Positions 21,560 through 42,690 of a stretch of 64,000 nucleotides of DNA are shown here, in pieces. The notes beneath the pieces are model-generated. The model saw only the letters and a program-made list of their open reading frames with translations, searched no databases and was not told the origin of the DNA. Origin of the DNA: Patiria miniata (taxonomy: Eukaryota; Echinodermata; Asteroidea; Valvatida; Asterinidae); the NCBI RefSeq assembly GCF_015706575.1, contig NW_024037072.1, forward strand, positions 27,839,162 to 27,903,161, given 5' to 3'. Within the stretch, counting starts at the first letter, position 1. Each line of letters opens with the position of its first letter. The translations under genes and the position numbers were made by a program.

Positions 21560-22153
21560 CACGGATCCTACACTCAAGGCCTAAATTTAAATAGGATTTA
21601 ACGACTGTTCGGAGCTCCTTAATTGATTGGACGCGTGATAACGGGCATGAATACCCGTTGGCATGTTAATCGCGAATGTTCCAGGTGTGCCATTTTTTTT
21701 TTTTTTGCACGACATCTAAAACGGAAATATTCATAAAACTGTAAGCACTAACCACTATTTACCCGGGAAATAAACGTCAAATGTGACACCTTTTCCGAGG
21801 AGAACGCCATTTTTAATTAGGCTTTCATTAAAAAGTTTTAGAGAGATGTGGTCCCGAACCGATGAAACAAATGCGACATTTCATACTTAATTTTAAAGCT
21901 AAAGATATTGTGCTCGGCGTTAACATGGTTATGTAGTTATCACTTATCAGACTTTAAAAAGGCAAAAAATGTAGGATCATGAATATAATATAATTAGCTG
22001 GCTTGACAGACTTCGACAACAGATTGGACGCAGAGCCCTGCAAATCTGAAAGCCGCCGCGCGCAAGGGTCTATGTTGAGTATTCATGGTACATTATCACG
22101 CGTCTAACCAGCAGGAGTTTGGCTGAGTCGTTAATCCATGTAAAGGATCCGTG
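21560..22153. mobile_element. ~594-bp MITE, CACGGATCC ends, copy 1
   Basis: Imperfect TIRs of about 65 bp run from CACGGATCCT inward to GACGCGTGATAA. The right end is the inverse (TTATCACGCGTCTAACCAGC to GGATCCGTG). Flanks GACGACG and GACGACT suggest a 7-bp target duplication with one change. The second copy is at 25966-27407, in reverse orientation. Confidence 0.85.
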
Positions 22154-23451
22154 GACGACTCGTCCTCACAATACTAACCAGGCTGGTCTTACTCGTGTAG
22201 GTCATAAGATAATACTCTGGCAAATCGAGTCTACAGAATTAGTCACTGTTTTGACACTTGTCGTCAGCCAATCACATTGTCTGCGTAGCCTTTGTGACGT
22301 TTCCTTACGCTTTGAACTTTCAATACAGGGCCATTTTTTTTCTGGCGCTTGGAGAGAGATTTAGGCAATGAAAATAATGCTTACAAGATCACCACAGAAT
22401 TGTTATTCAATGCCTCTTGAACGATAGATGTGTTTGTTGCAGTATGGACTTGTGCAAGCTAGAGCCTGTGTAATATACCCAGTGGCATCCAAAGCCCAAT
22501 ATGTAGTGCGCATGCGAGGTACCGGTAGGGACGGCTGTCAGACCGTATACTGTAAATGACTTCTTGGTTGCATGCATTGGACAGAAACTGAGCGATCCAT
22601 ATTTGGAAAGGTCATTAAAAATTGCGCGGGATCAAAATAGTAAATAACATTGGGGACTCGGTTTGCTGGAATACCGGCGTCTAATATGACCTACAGAGTT
22701 TAGACTACCCTGGCTTTAGCGAGGACATGGACCACTGAGAAGCGGTGGGTGGATTAAACTGTAGACGTGTCCTCATCAATAGAATCTCATGTGTGGACGT
22801 TTGGAATAATGTGGATGCGGAAGTACAAATATTTGGATGTTGTAGATAATGTGTTTTCAACACCCAAAATCACTAATTGGGATTGTTGATTTTGGTGTCC
22901 ACAAAAGAGATCTCACGTTTGTGGATGTGACAAATGTAATAATGGTCGTGATAGGATATGGAATCTAACATAAGAAGGTACTGTATGTGCACTTGCACGT
23001 TTTAGATAAAAATTAAAAGGCAATCAAATCTCAGCATCAAGGATGTGGAACTATCCTCATCTACCTCATTGGTAGTGAAATAATCCGAACATACATTAGT
23101 AAGTACATACATTTTGTAGACAGATGATGTTTCGTGTGAAAATGTATTTATGGTACACAAGAAAAATATAAACAGGCATGAATGATCCATATCGATTTTT
23201 TTTTATGGACGAGGAACTGTCCACACTGAACTGATTAAAAACATGGACTTCTTATTTCAACCTACGGAGTAACCAACAATAGCAATCACTGTGGGATGAG
23301 TCTGATCCAATACACATTTGAGTGCTCTGTTTATACTGTGGTCTGTGGATGTGTCCACAACCTCAGTGGATATCTTCAACTGATATATTCCCTACCATTG
23401 TTGCAGTTGACAGGCTACTGAACACGAACACAAAACTGTCTTTATTCTGCT
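22154..23451. other. Unit-A-only intergenic stretch
   Basis: Lies just downstream of the Src-like gene. It is absent from unit B, where 21160 joins almost directly to the equivalent of 23395. TGTGGA words recur between 22790 and 23360. No gene or clear ends found. Confidence 0.4.
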
Positions 23452-31989
<8,538 letters not shown>

Positions 31990-32170
31990 CTGCAATTGCA
32001 AAATATCGAAGCCTAATTAGAATTAGAGAGACAAGCATTTTAAAACTGAGAAAAATGGAAGGAATCTACATACTACTACAGACCTACATCAGATGTGTGA
32101 AAATGAAACATACACATGTATTTACATTCTGCATCTTAACAAACTATCTTTTGAACAACATCTCAAGAAC

Positions 32171-32370
32171 AAGGGCGTCGCCAGGATTTTTCTAGAGGGG
32201 GCGGGACAAAGCAGGTCCCCCCATCCCTATATTTCCAGCATTTTCCAGATTGCTAATTTTTTCGAGGGTGGGCAGGGACATTTACCCCCTCCCCCCAACC
32301 CATTAAATTAACAACAATATGATTTCGCGCCTCTTTTTTTTCTTTGTCCTTTGTCCGGGGTGGGGGGCAA
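32171..32370. mobile_element. GGGCGTCGCC-family MITE, copy 2
   Basis: Starts AAGGGCGTCGCCAGGATTTT and has the family features: a G-rich segment, TTTTTCGAGGGTGGGC, CATTTACCCCC and a pyrimidine-rich end. The right end is not clear. Confidence 0.6.
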
Positions 32371-33599
32371 GCGCGAAAAGCGAAAAGTAGCTTATCATGA
32401 AATGTAATTTTGTTCATACTTCATTAAAGGGGCAGGAGGTCCTAAAATCCGCGAAAATTTCATGTTTTGGATCGTTTACTTATCTTATTTCAAACATGTG
32501 GTTCAAAGGAAACCAACCTAATGTCTTACCGTTCCAGAGAAAAGACGAAAAAACCTTGGTTGTTTACATCGGACACGACGGAGTACGAATACGTTTTTCC
32601 TGTCGTTTGGTCAATGTGCGATATGTACACGTTGTGTGTGCCTATACAGCATCGTGCTCGCGAACTGTGGTGGCCAATCACCAATGCACAAAATGTGGTT
32701 TCTTACACGTCCGCAAAAGGCGAACACTTTACGGATGAAATCACAACTAGCACCCACAGCTCGACTTTTTGGGGTCGCAAAAGTGGACCCCGAAATTCGT
32801 TCTCGCACGCATAATACAGGAATACCACAAAAATGCCCAGTTTTTAAAAGATAGTTGTGTGGATGTTTGAATCCTACTTTTAAATGTTCTTTCCGATTAA
32901 CATCAATTCGTTCAAAGCACATTTTGTAGCCCAATTGGGCTGTTCTAGAACCGTAGTGTCCCTCTAATCATCTTTCGTTTATCCATATCCTTTCGCTTAT
33001 TTCTTTTGAAGTCTGATTTATATTTCTTCGTAACAATTTGTGAACATGGGGGACCGGGAAAAACATAAAAAGAAAATTTAAAATTATCTCAAACAATTAC
33101 GTTTGTTTTTGCGTCATCCAAGACAATGATCCCCACTCAGACCCAAGAATGCTGTTTGAAAATAATGGAAGATAAGGCTAGATATTTTCCATTCTACTTG
33201 TTTACTCTCTCCGAAACGTAAGGGACTCAAGGGTGAAGGCCTACATGTATGTAGCCGCGTGTGTGTTGCGATCTCTGGTTGTTGGATACAAGTATTCTTG
33301 GCTGATTTCACAACCTCAGTCAAACAAACAGAATGTTCATTCAAATACGCCAAAGAAATTGGCAAGCGTTTTCACACTCGGTTCAATTTAGCGAAAGTTC
33401 AAAATATTATCTTTATTTATCACCTGTGAAAAGTAGGCAGCAAGTTACGTGACTTGTGCATTTAATATCGTGAGCTTTGGATTTCTATCCCTCTCGGGAA
33501 TTCAATTTGTTGTTTACGTTAACAAAAGTAACACCCCTCATGAAATAATTGGGGAGCTGTATAGCAATAGTGTTAATGCAGAGACTTTGTCACTTATTG

Positions 33600-33830
33600 C
33601 TTCTCCCCACCCAGGAGTAAATTGGGTATAGATGGTTATTGTAGTTCATTTTGCTGCTTTGTGCCGATATGGCAACATTGAGCTGTATACTCCTCAGGGA
33701 GCTGAGATGGTATTTGGAATGTTTCATGGGCCCAATAAACAGGGTAATAATGATGTACTCCGCCTTGAGCACCACTAATAGTGGATACGTGCGCTTTATA
33801 GATTAATACCTACTTTTATTATTATTAAAA
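33600..33830 (+). mobile_element. SINE-like element or LINE 3' tail
   Basis: CCCACCCAGGAGTAAATTGGGT is followed by GCTGTATACTCCTCAGGGAGCT, CTCCGCCTTGAGCACCAC, GTGCGCTTTATAGATTAAT and an ATTATT end. This is the order seen in CR1/L2 3' tails and derived SINEs. Confidence 0.5.
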
Positions 33831-34103
33831 TGACTTAAATATTGAGAAAGCCTTATACGAATGTACAGCTATTCCAAAGAAAAATATAAGTGCATACATG
33901 AAATGGAAATATTAAAAATGCATAACAGAACTTTAAAAATGTAAAGTTTTAAAGTGACAGAAGGAATGTTGCATAGACTTGCGTACAAAGACAGACTTTG
34001 CTCTGCAGACCAAGGTGACTGATTTGTAAATGGTGTAATCAATTAGTGGCATGGAGCCCCAAAAGTGGACAACACATTTTTTTGCTGAGAGAAGAATGTT
34101 AGG

Positions 34104-34167
34104 TTTGTTTGTTTGTTTGTTTGTTTGTTTGTTGGGGTGTTGGGGTGTTTGTTTGTTTGTTTGTTTT
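34104..34167. repeat. GTTT microsatellite
   Basis: Repeated GTTT units, interrupted once by GGGGTGTTGGGGTG. Confidence 0.9.
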
Positions 34168-35448
34168 TGAAGTCGCGCAATTGTTTTCTTTTATAATATC
34201 AGTTTGGGAAATAGGCCTAGCGAAGAATCAGAAGAAAGTAGGAACTGTATTCTTGCTCAAAGAGGAGCCCATCTACTCACCCTTCCCAACTTGTTCCAAC
34301 GACCCGCTTTGAGAAATTTGGGAGTCCTGCTGGGGGGAACTTTCGGAAATTGTACAAGTTGTCCATTCTCCTGAAACTAACGCTGTCGTGCATAAAAACA
34401 TATCCATGTCATGAAAAAAAATACAAATACAAACACTGAAGAAGTTTGCACGTCTGAAGAATATTATGACAAAAATGACAGCAATACGACCTACTGCACT
34501 GTACGTCTAAATCCTGGAAGCAAGGAAATGAGATTCGACATGGATCCACTTTAAGCTGAACAGGACTAGGGTATACTGAATCGTCTCAGGACAGACCGGG
34601 GGGGGGGGGGGGGGGCACATTGTGACGGCCGATATTCCAAAACAACTGTGATGACCACAAGAGGGCGCTTTACTATTTTTGCGAAGTTTGGGTCAGAAAC
34701 TGTATTTTTGGCATATTTTCTACATGTTTCTTTCAAACGTGTTCAGATTTAGTACAAAATAAACGTTCTTTTGGATCAACATCCATCTAACTAAATAAAC
34801 ATGGGCTTCATACATTACCGCCTGAGGACGCTAAATTTGTTTTCATGATTTTCTCGCAAAATTGGAATTTCCTTCAAACAAATCGACAACAAACAGTAAT
34901 CGACAACAAACAGTACTATTTGGTAATGTTATAAACGCCTTACCTTTCTTACATGTACGAATTGTCAAGAATGACAATTCTTGACAAATTTGCAGAAAAG
35001 GTGAAATTGAAGAGCTACTTTTCGTGCCATTGGTCACGAAAAGTAGCTTATCATGAACTTTAGTCCAAAATTTATATTTGATAGGTTCGGGGAACAATGC
35101 AAATGTCCATGTTTTCATACAAAATGACGAATTTTAGATTACTAGTGTAATGACGAATTTAAGATTACTAGTGCTTTAATCGCCATTGTACAAATGCCAT
35201 TGCAACTATTGAGATTCTACAGAATTTGTCACCAAATTTCAGGGCGACGGTCAAAGCGTTACAAAATATTTCATAGGTTAATTATGGTTAATTTTACCCA
35301 CCACACTGTTTCTGTTTTGAAGGGTTTCCTCTTTTTGAACGAATAAGCTGACTCCATTCGATTCCGTTGAGGTTTTTCGTTAAAGTCTCATGAAAAAATT
35401 TTAAAAGCAATTTTTGTATACCAAAATCAGTGTAAAATGCTATCCTAC

Positions 35449-36262
35449 CTGGTTCAGAGCGGCTCAAAATCTCATCCATACTGGGCCGCTTTGTGTGGTC
35501 ATGATCCCACCATTCCGTTAGCAGGTCACGCAGGGACTCAGGGCATGCTGTGGGGATTTCCAGGCGTTTTCGTTGGATTGCGACAGCTTTGAGCATATTA
35601 AGGGCAGATTCCCCAGGAAATGGTGCCTTACCAGTGAGAAGTTCCCAAACAACGACAGCATAAGAGAAAACATCGGACTTGGGTGTCACTATAGGTTTTG
35701 TCTGTGATTGAGGATCAGGTTCGCCCATGACCTCTGGTGCCATCCAAGCCCATGATCCCCTGATGCTATTTGTACTGACTGTAACCTCACAATGCCTGGC
35801 AGTGCTGAAGTCACAGATCTTTAGTGTGTCGTTCCTTGTAATGACCATATTCGGTGATTTCACATCCCCATGCTGGTATTTCTGCTCGTGGATGTATTGC
35901 AAACCCCGTGCCATCTCAATGGCCCATTTTATCCAGCATTGCTTTTTGAAATCTGACCAATCATCAGGATGTTGCTTTATGAGATCGTACAAAGATCCTT
36001 TTTCGGCAAACTCAGTCACAATAGCATATCCGCCAAAAGGCAGAGGTGCAACTCCTAAAAACTCAATGATGTTTGGGTGGCGCAATTGTTGCAATATCAA
36101 GGCTTCTTCTCTCTTGAATCTGGCACAGTTCTTTACAGCTACAGTCCTTGGACCAGAGGGTGATGAATATGTTGCCATCCATACCGTATTTCTACTCCCA
36201 GGGGTACTTATTTCGGATTCCCTTTTGATTTTGTCCAGACTGATCTTGATCAAGTCTTTTTC
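35449..36262 (-). CDS. TAK1/MLK-like (TKL) kinase domain exon, copy B
   Basis: Duplicate of the exon at 9994-10801, with an open frame throughout and the same borders (acceptor GGCAG, donor CCAG/GTAGGA). Motifs in order: VAVKN, HPNIIEFLG, HGDVKSPN, CDFSTAR, WMAPEVM, SDVFSYAVVVWELLTGK, KRPSMDEIL. The Gly of DFG is Ser here (DFS), while copy A keeps DFG. The metal-binding Asp and catalytic Asp remain, so loss of activity is not certain. It has a six-base-longer loop after the APE motif (DPQSQTKPIVTPKSD). The open frame and mainly conservative differences from A suggest that coding constraint has acted on both. Confidence 0.85.
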
Positions 36263-37033
36263 CTGCCATCACAATTTAAAGAGTCAAATTGTTATTATTT
36301 TCCCACCATGCCATCTATATTCCCACTGAAACTCAATTTAACTAAAAGCTCCACCACTTAAAAATAAAACAAAAACACGATGTCCAGTTTAGTTATGAAT
36401 CCCGAAAAAATCGTCGCCGTTTTTACAAACCGGCGAAACAAGCATTTCACGTAAAAACTAGATTTCGAGAAAATCGCTTTCAAAGTTATACAAGTTTTCA
36501 GATGACAAATTTTATAGTTTAACATTCACAATTTCGGCTAAAATTTTGCAGGACACCTCCACAGAAGGTGTTTTTAATAATACACCTACCTATTTATTAT
36601 CGGAATTTTAGTGGAGAAAATGAACTCTAAACAAGTTTTTCGGTTCGTAAATCCACAAGTATGATGCAATGATGTTTACGAACTGACGCTATACGTTGAA
36701 GTTTTTATGTGCTGAATTATTGTTTGCAAACCACCCTTATTATCCATTGGCGAAAATAAAATAAAAATGCTGTTCCCACATGTATTATTATCGACAAAAC
36801 ATGATTGATTGATTGATTGACAGGCATCACTACATATCCATTAGGTGATTTTCAACTACAAAACAATGTACATGTTATTTTATTCATATTTAATTAGGTC
36901 TGAATTTTAATCCATTGCCATCATCAATCTCCATTTAATTATTAACTTTTAGCATGGGGGTATGTTCATTTTTGTTCACGAATCGTATGTATTATGGACA
37001 TGTTGAGAAAAATATCTCTCTAATCATCCCTTT
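36263..37033. other. Gene-free spacer of unit B
   Basis: The first ~130 bp match unit A. From about 36410 the sequence is private to B. A short ATTG microsatellite lies at 36802-36822. No gene. Confidence 0.5.
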
Positions 37034-37458
37034 AAGCCCCTGTCACACTTTTGCGTATCCCAATTCCTTATGAGTTCCTTATCAACAATTTTCAATACGC
37101 AGCCGTACGATCAAAAACGTCGAATTGTTTTTATTACTTTGACATATGTGCGACGCACATCTAGCGAACAAGTAACGAATTCAGCGCATCCACTCTCATA
37201 AGTTACGAATAAGTACAATGCGCTGCCCGCTCGCAGGACGAGCGGTACTTATTCGTGCAATACGTCGCTATGTATACGTCAAATATAGGAGGTCAGCGTA
37301 TTGCCGCGTATGAACGTACCGCGCTCGACCGATGCGGGACCGATGCGCTGCGTATTTATAACTTATGACCTGCGTAACAGCGTACGCAGCGTAGTTTTGT
37401 GCATGCCCAAAACTATCCGATATCCTATTAGGATACGCAGAAGTGTGACAGGGCCCTT
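37034..37458. mobile_element. CCCTGTCACACTT-family element, copy 2 (internally deleted)
   Basis: The ends AAGCCCCTGTCACACTTTTG and AGAAGTGTGACAGGGCCCTT match the element at 26025. The interior is shortened but keeps GTACGCAGCGTAG and GGGACCGATGCGCTGCGTA. It abuts the palindrome array that starts at 37459. Confidence 0.8.
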
Positions 37459-39490
37459 AGCTAACTCTATACGTACGACTTAAAATCCATAAATACGACT
37501 TATACCTCGTACGCACGCCTAACATATCGTACACACGACTTGCATGTCGTGTGAACGACTTATATATTGCCTTCGTACGACTTATATCTCGTACGTCAAC
37601 TTATATCTCGTACGTACAAGTATCTCATACGTACGACCTTTTAGTCGTACCTACGACTCATGATTGTAACATAAGTCATACGTTCGTATTTGCGAGTTAT
37701 AAAGCGTACGTACAGGTTATTACTCTTAAGTACGTACGAGATATTAGTCACACGAGTTACAATTCATAAATCGTACGTAGGTATGAGTTACATCTCGTAC
37801 ATACAGGTTATGAATTGAAGGTCGTACGTACGAGATACGTTCAAAGTACGTACCTGTTACAAATTATAAGGCGTACGTACGAATTATGAGTCGTACAAAC
37901 CAGTTATAAGATGTATTTACAAGTTATAAATAGGCGTAGGTACGAGTTAAAGAGTCGATCATACATACGAGATATATATAAGTTGTACGTACGTACAAGA
38001 TATGTCGTATGTACGACATATAAGTCGTACGTATGCTAGTTACAATTCATAAATCGTATGTACGAGATTAAGTTGTATTTACAAATTATAAGGCATCCGA
38101 ACGAGTTATGAGTCGTACATACGTAGGAGATACTAACATGCGACTTATGAATTGTAAGTCGTACGTACGAGATATGAGATCTAAGTCGTATGTACGCCAT
38201 ATACATCGTATGTACGCGTGGCAATTCATAAGTCGTACTACGTACGAGATTAAGTCGTATTTACAAACGAGTTATGAGTCGTACTAAGGGCCCCGTCACA
38301 CTTCTGCGTATCCTAATTCCTTATGAGTTGCGCATTGACTTTTTTTCATACGCAGTCGTACGCACAATACGCGCCTCATATGCATCTCTATCGTTTTGTG
38401 TATGTTTTATGTACGCAGATATACGCATGGTACGGTCCAGTACGCAGGATAGTTTTGGGCATGCACAAAACTACGCTGCGTACGCTGTTACGCAGGTCAT
38501 AAGTTATAAATACGCAGCGCATCGGTCACGCATCGGTCGAGTGCGTTACGAGTACGCTATGTGTTCGTGACGCACCCCGTCAGCATATAAGCCGCCTGTA
38601 TTGGACGTATATATAGCGTACTTGCAGCGCAGATGCAACGCACGCTGAACGGCGAGCAGTGGAAATGTGGCGGGAATACGCTCAAAAGTGCGTCAAGCAT
38701 GCGGTCGGCATAAGTCGGGTGCGTCCGGAATACGCTAGGCATGCGCACTGCATACTGACCTATTCGCAGCCCGAAAAATAATGTTGTGCACTGCATACGC
38801 AACTCATACGCATCTCATACGCAATGGATGCGCTGAATTCGGTACTTCTACGCTAGATGTGCGTCGCACATAAGTCAAAGTATTAATAAAAATTCGACGT
38901 TTTGAGCGTACGGCTGCGTATTGAAAAATTTGGATAAGGAACTCATAAGGAATTAGGATACGCAAAAGTGTGACAGGGGCTTTACGAGTTAAGACGTACG
39001 TATATGTCATCAGTACAAAGAAGATATAAGTCGTACGTAAAAAAGTATGAGTTATAATTCATAAGTTGTATCAGATGATGCATATTTACATGTTACATGT
39101 ATATATAAGTCGTACATACGAGTTATTAGTCGTACGTATGAGTTATAAGGCATACGTACGACTTATGATTCTCAAGGCGTATGTTCGATATAAGTCGAAC
39201 ATACGAGTTAGTTGAAGGGAGAGAGATTTTTATCACCATGTCCCTAATACAGCGTATCGAAGATGGCGGACAAACTTGCGCACCTGTTACCGAATGATGC
39301 CTACCCTCCATTACAAGTCGTACGTACGAGATATGTCGTACGTACGAATTACAATTCATAAGTCGTACGTATGACTAATATGTCGTGCCTACGAGTATAT
39401 GTCGTGCGACGAGATATAAGTCGTACGCGTTACAATTCATATGTCGTACGTACGACATACAAGTCGTACGTTTGAGTTAGCTGAAGGGAG
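37459..39490. repeat. Palindrome array built on TCGTACGTACGA, with inverted ends
   Basis: Irregular tandem units of roughly 20-30 bp, each with a variant of the palindrome CGTACGTACG plus AAGT or AGTTATAA on either strand. The array is bounded by AGCTAACTC on the left (37459) and GAGTTAGCT on the right (39470), so it is itself an inverted-repeat element. A related border GAGTTAGTTGAAGGGAGAG occurs inside near 39207, followed by about 100 bp of non-array sequence. Another element (38286-38982) is inserted in it. Absent from unit A. Confidence 0.8.
38286..38982. mobile_element. CCCTGTCACACTT-family element, copy 3
   Basis: Reverse-orientation copy of 26025-26756, with ends AAGGGCCCCGTCACACTTCT and AAAAGTGTGACAGGGGCTT. 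The interior matches over most of its length (ACGCAGCGCATCGGTC, CTGACCTATTCGCAGCCCGA). It lies within the TACGTA array. The target duplication is not clear. Confidence 0.85.
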
Positions 39491-40420
39491 AGTGAATGGG
39501 AACCCCCCCCCCCCCTAAAAACCCCAAAAAAGAGCAACAATTGTATAAAGGAAAAAAAAAAAACTATTACTGATTATTTAAGGGGGGGGGCAAATATATT
39601 GTCGCTGCCTCCTTCGAAAAGAATATGTTGAAAAAGTACAGGGTTATGGGGAGCCTGAGCAAATTTGCTTTACCCCTTCTCGAAAAAAATCCTGCCAGCT
39701 TCGTTACATAGCATTGAACTGCGCGTATTGTTTTGTCGCTTCGTACAGACCGAGTTTCAACGCTTTGACTATATTTCGGTCACAAGATATTTTCAAGATT
39801 GTTTGTATCTTCGAATCTAGCGCGTTTTCAGGCTTGAAATTCCACGTGAAGGTAGATTTTAATAAGTAAGTTAGTAATATGTAAAAATTAGAAAATCGAA
39901 AATTCATGCGATTTGCCTATATTGTCGGTTCGTATAAACGACGACGAAATGTTAAACGGGTTTGTTTCGAACTGTCTCAAAATTGAGATTTCTCAGTCAG
40001 TCAGTGATCATTGTCCCTCTGGGACCAGCAAAATCAACCGGAAAGGGCAGTTACTCCGTCCAGGTCGACCCCAAGGTTCATTAAACAGAATTGGCCTAAA
40101 GCCTGTATGAGTGTATCATGCCTGTATACGTGTATAGTGATTGGGCTGCGGACAACTATCAGCCATTTTCCTTTTCGTATAAACTTCGACGCATAATTAT
40201 GTAGCCTCGCTCTGACTACCCCAGTTCATGAACACACTAGCAATATATGTATACCTATACTGACCATCTTGTGATCGTAGCATCCAAAACGTGAAGTATC
40301 CCTTGACGTATTAAAACAAAAAATTACCGACTTGGCAAACCAATTATACCAGCATATTGAACACCAAACGATTCGCAGTCATATCCTCCAGTGTTAACAG
40401 TCTAATACAAAGGTCATGTA
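39491..40420. other. Gene-free spacer of unit B
   Basis: Begins with C, A and G homopolymer runs (39505-39600), then matches unit A (11160-11740) from about 39990. No gene. Confidence 0.5.
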
Positions 40421-40473
40421 TACGGAGCCCCTAAAGGGACAGGCATGATGAACTTTTTTTTTTAATTTCATTC

Positions 40474-40892
40474 CATCGAAACATTATTTCGTTCTCTCGA
40501 AATCATTTCGTTCACTCGAAATATTATTTCGTTTCCTCGAAATATATGTCGTTCCCTCGAAATAATATTTCGTTCCCTCGAAATAATATTTCGTTCCCTC
40601 GAAATAATAATTCGTTCCCTCGAAATTTTATTTCATTCCCTCGAAATATTTTCTTTCTTTCCCTCGAAATATTATTTCGTTCCCTCGAAAAAAAAAAATT
40701 CGTTCCCTCGAAATATTATTTCATTCCCTCGAAATATTTTCTTTCTTTCCCTCGAAATATTATTTCGTTCCCTCGAAAAAAAAAAATTCGTTCCCTCGAA
40801 ATATTATTTCGTTCCCTCGAAATATTATTTCGTTCCCTCGAAATAATTATTTTGTTCCCTCGAAATATTTATTTCGTTCCCTCGAAATAATT
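40474..40892. repeat. Minisatellite, ~20-bp near-palindromic unit TTCGTTCCCTCGAAATATTA
   Basis: About 20 units in which TTCGTTCCCTCGAAAT recurs with variable AT spacers. A 70-bp-scale higher-order repeat (with TTTTCTTTCTTTCCC and A-runs) appears twice. The unit reads nearly the same on both strands (ATTTCGnnnnnCGAAAT). One frame is open and gives SFPRNNI repeats, which is a by-product and not a gene. Confidence 0.9.
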
Positions 40893-41097
40893 ATACGGAA
40901 GCCCGGAGTGACCATCCACATTTCAGGCGGACGGAATTCATAACATTTGGCAAGTATCAATCCTTGCTTTAATGGATCAACTGTACCGTAGCCCATATTT
41001 ATTGTCTTGTACTTGTTCATAATCTTTATTTTATGTGTACCGCATGCCAGCAACAATTTGATTCGTCTTTTGATCATTAACCAAAGTCCTTAACACG

Positions 41098-41290
41098 TAA
41101 ATTTGCAATTATTGCACTCTCTGAAACGTGATTAAAAGCTGATCCTCATATTTACTATACCTGGCTATGGACTCATTGTAACAATAGAAAGGGTACTAAA
41201 GTTGGAGGTGGAATTGCTTATGTTTCATCTAACTTGAATTTCATTGTTAGAGAAAACCTCAAGTTTTCGAATGAATTTGATCAAGGGGCC
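41098..41290 (+). pseudogene. APE-type endonuclease relic of a LINE
   Basis: One frame reads IIALSET, stop, LKADPHIYYT and, further on, GGGIAYVSSNLNFIVRENLK, matching the order ALSETW...GGG(V/I)A.YV of APE endonucleases in non-LTR retrotransposons. The Trp codon after SET is now TGA. It is an old fragment inside the 5.3-kb element. Confidence 0.7.
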
Positions 41291-42690
41291 TGAAACGTTG
41301 ACGATTTCTTGACGTGCAAGACATCGGGACACGTAATTATGTTTGGAAATGGTTGTACCGTCGGGAACACTTCTTTTGCGTTATTTCTTAAATGTTTTCT
41401 TGCGTATGTCTGACCGAACACTTACCATATTAATAGGGCCCATGCAAAGTTTTCAATGCAATACATCTTTGTGTCACATTTAACCTTATTTGCAAGTTTT
41501 ATTTTCCATTTTGAGGGGTGTTTTTGGTGCCTTCTCCGTTTTTATGCTAATGCAAAGTTTTATATTCATTAGAAAACCTGTCATGGCATTCCGAGCATTA
41601 TTAATGTTACACGGCTATTTCAGCAAAAAAATTGCTAGAATTTTGGATATTTTGCCGTCATAAATTTCTTTTATTTGGTGATTATATGATGTGTCAGTAC
41701 ATGGCAGTAAGCCAATGACCATCCCTTTCCCACAAATGTTTTTAATTAGCAAATTTTGGATGAATAATTTGAAAGAAAAAAACCCAAACTGAACAGTGTC
41801 TTCCTGAAATGACATCACAGTAACAGCGTTTGTCCGGAAAAACATGGAAACTTTTAAATGCTTAAAGAAGTGCACATTAATTTACAATAAGATTAAACCC
41901 AAAAAGTGTTGTCAAATGTGTAGTTTTCTTACATTTCACAGAGTTGCGCAAAAAGAATTCCTGAGAAAAATTCATTGCACATTCCCTTTAAGAAAGAAAG
42001 TCAATGTACGGTTTGAAGTCATCAAATATGATTTACGCTAAGGAATACGGACACGTATGATATGAAGTCTTAAAAGATGTTTGACAAAATGTGAAACATG
42101 TTTGCCCATTAATGAAAACGAATGCCCGATCAACCCCTTACTAATGGTTTAGACGAAATTGAATGAACAACGAGATACTTTTAATATGATTGCATCTTTG
42201 ATCGGGACGAGTGAAGCTAAAAGGCGATAGAATGCTCGGATAGTGAAAAAAAAAGATTTTTTTTTGATTGTCGAATGCCGATCTGCATGATCTTTCAATT
42301 TCAATCTAAATCGAATAAGCCAGGCGTTAAATTGAATGAAAACCTGGTGAAATTGGCCGGGAAAACCTATAATAACATCTCATTCTCTTCTCCCGTTAAT
42401 TACTATAAGCCAACTCGTATTACTAATATATCTGCTTATACACTCATAATAGATGATAATATTTTCAAACATTTTACCTTCACCAAAATCAGGTATAACA
42501 GATATTTCAGATCGCCCATACCGTTTTTTATGTTCACTCAGACACTTCTGGCCCAAACAGTCGAAAAACATATTCTTCTTTTGCACGTACATGTATAGCT
42601 TTTCCAACATTAACTATAAAGCAACGATGACCTGTTAGCCACTGATTGGACATAAGTCCTTATTTGCAATAATCCAGAAGATGCATTTAA

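Larger units (their letters stand above)
32371..35448. other. Intergenic, left part of unit B
   Basis: No gene seen. It would be the place to look for the first exon of Src-like copy A and the last exons of TKL copy B, but I find no convincing one. It contains a SINE/LINE tail (33600-33830), a GTTT microsatellite (34104-34167) and a run of about 19 G (34598-34616). Confidence 0.4.

Noticed and set aside
35727..36329. 200-codon plus-strand frame opposite the TKL kinase exon
   Set aside because: Antisense shadow of a conserved kinase exon. The same shadow exists at 10320-10628 in copy A and encodes no known domain.
37459..39490. CRISPR-like or regular satellite array
   Set aside because: Unit length and spacing are irregular, the motif occurs on both strands, and the context is animal DNA. 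An inverted-repeat palindrome array fits better.
40546..40890. Open frame with SFPRNNI repeats
   Set aside because: It is the translation of the 20-bp minisatellite at the end of the 5.3-kb element; no gene context.
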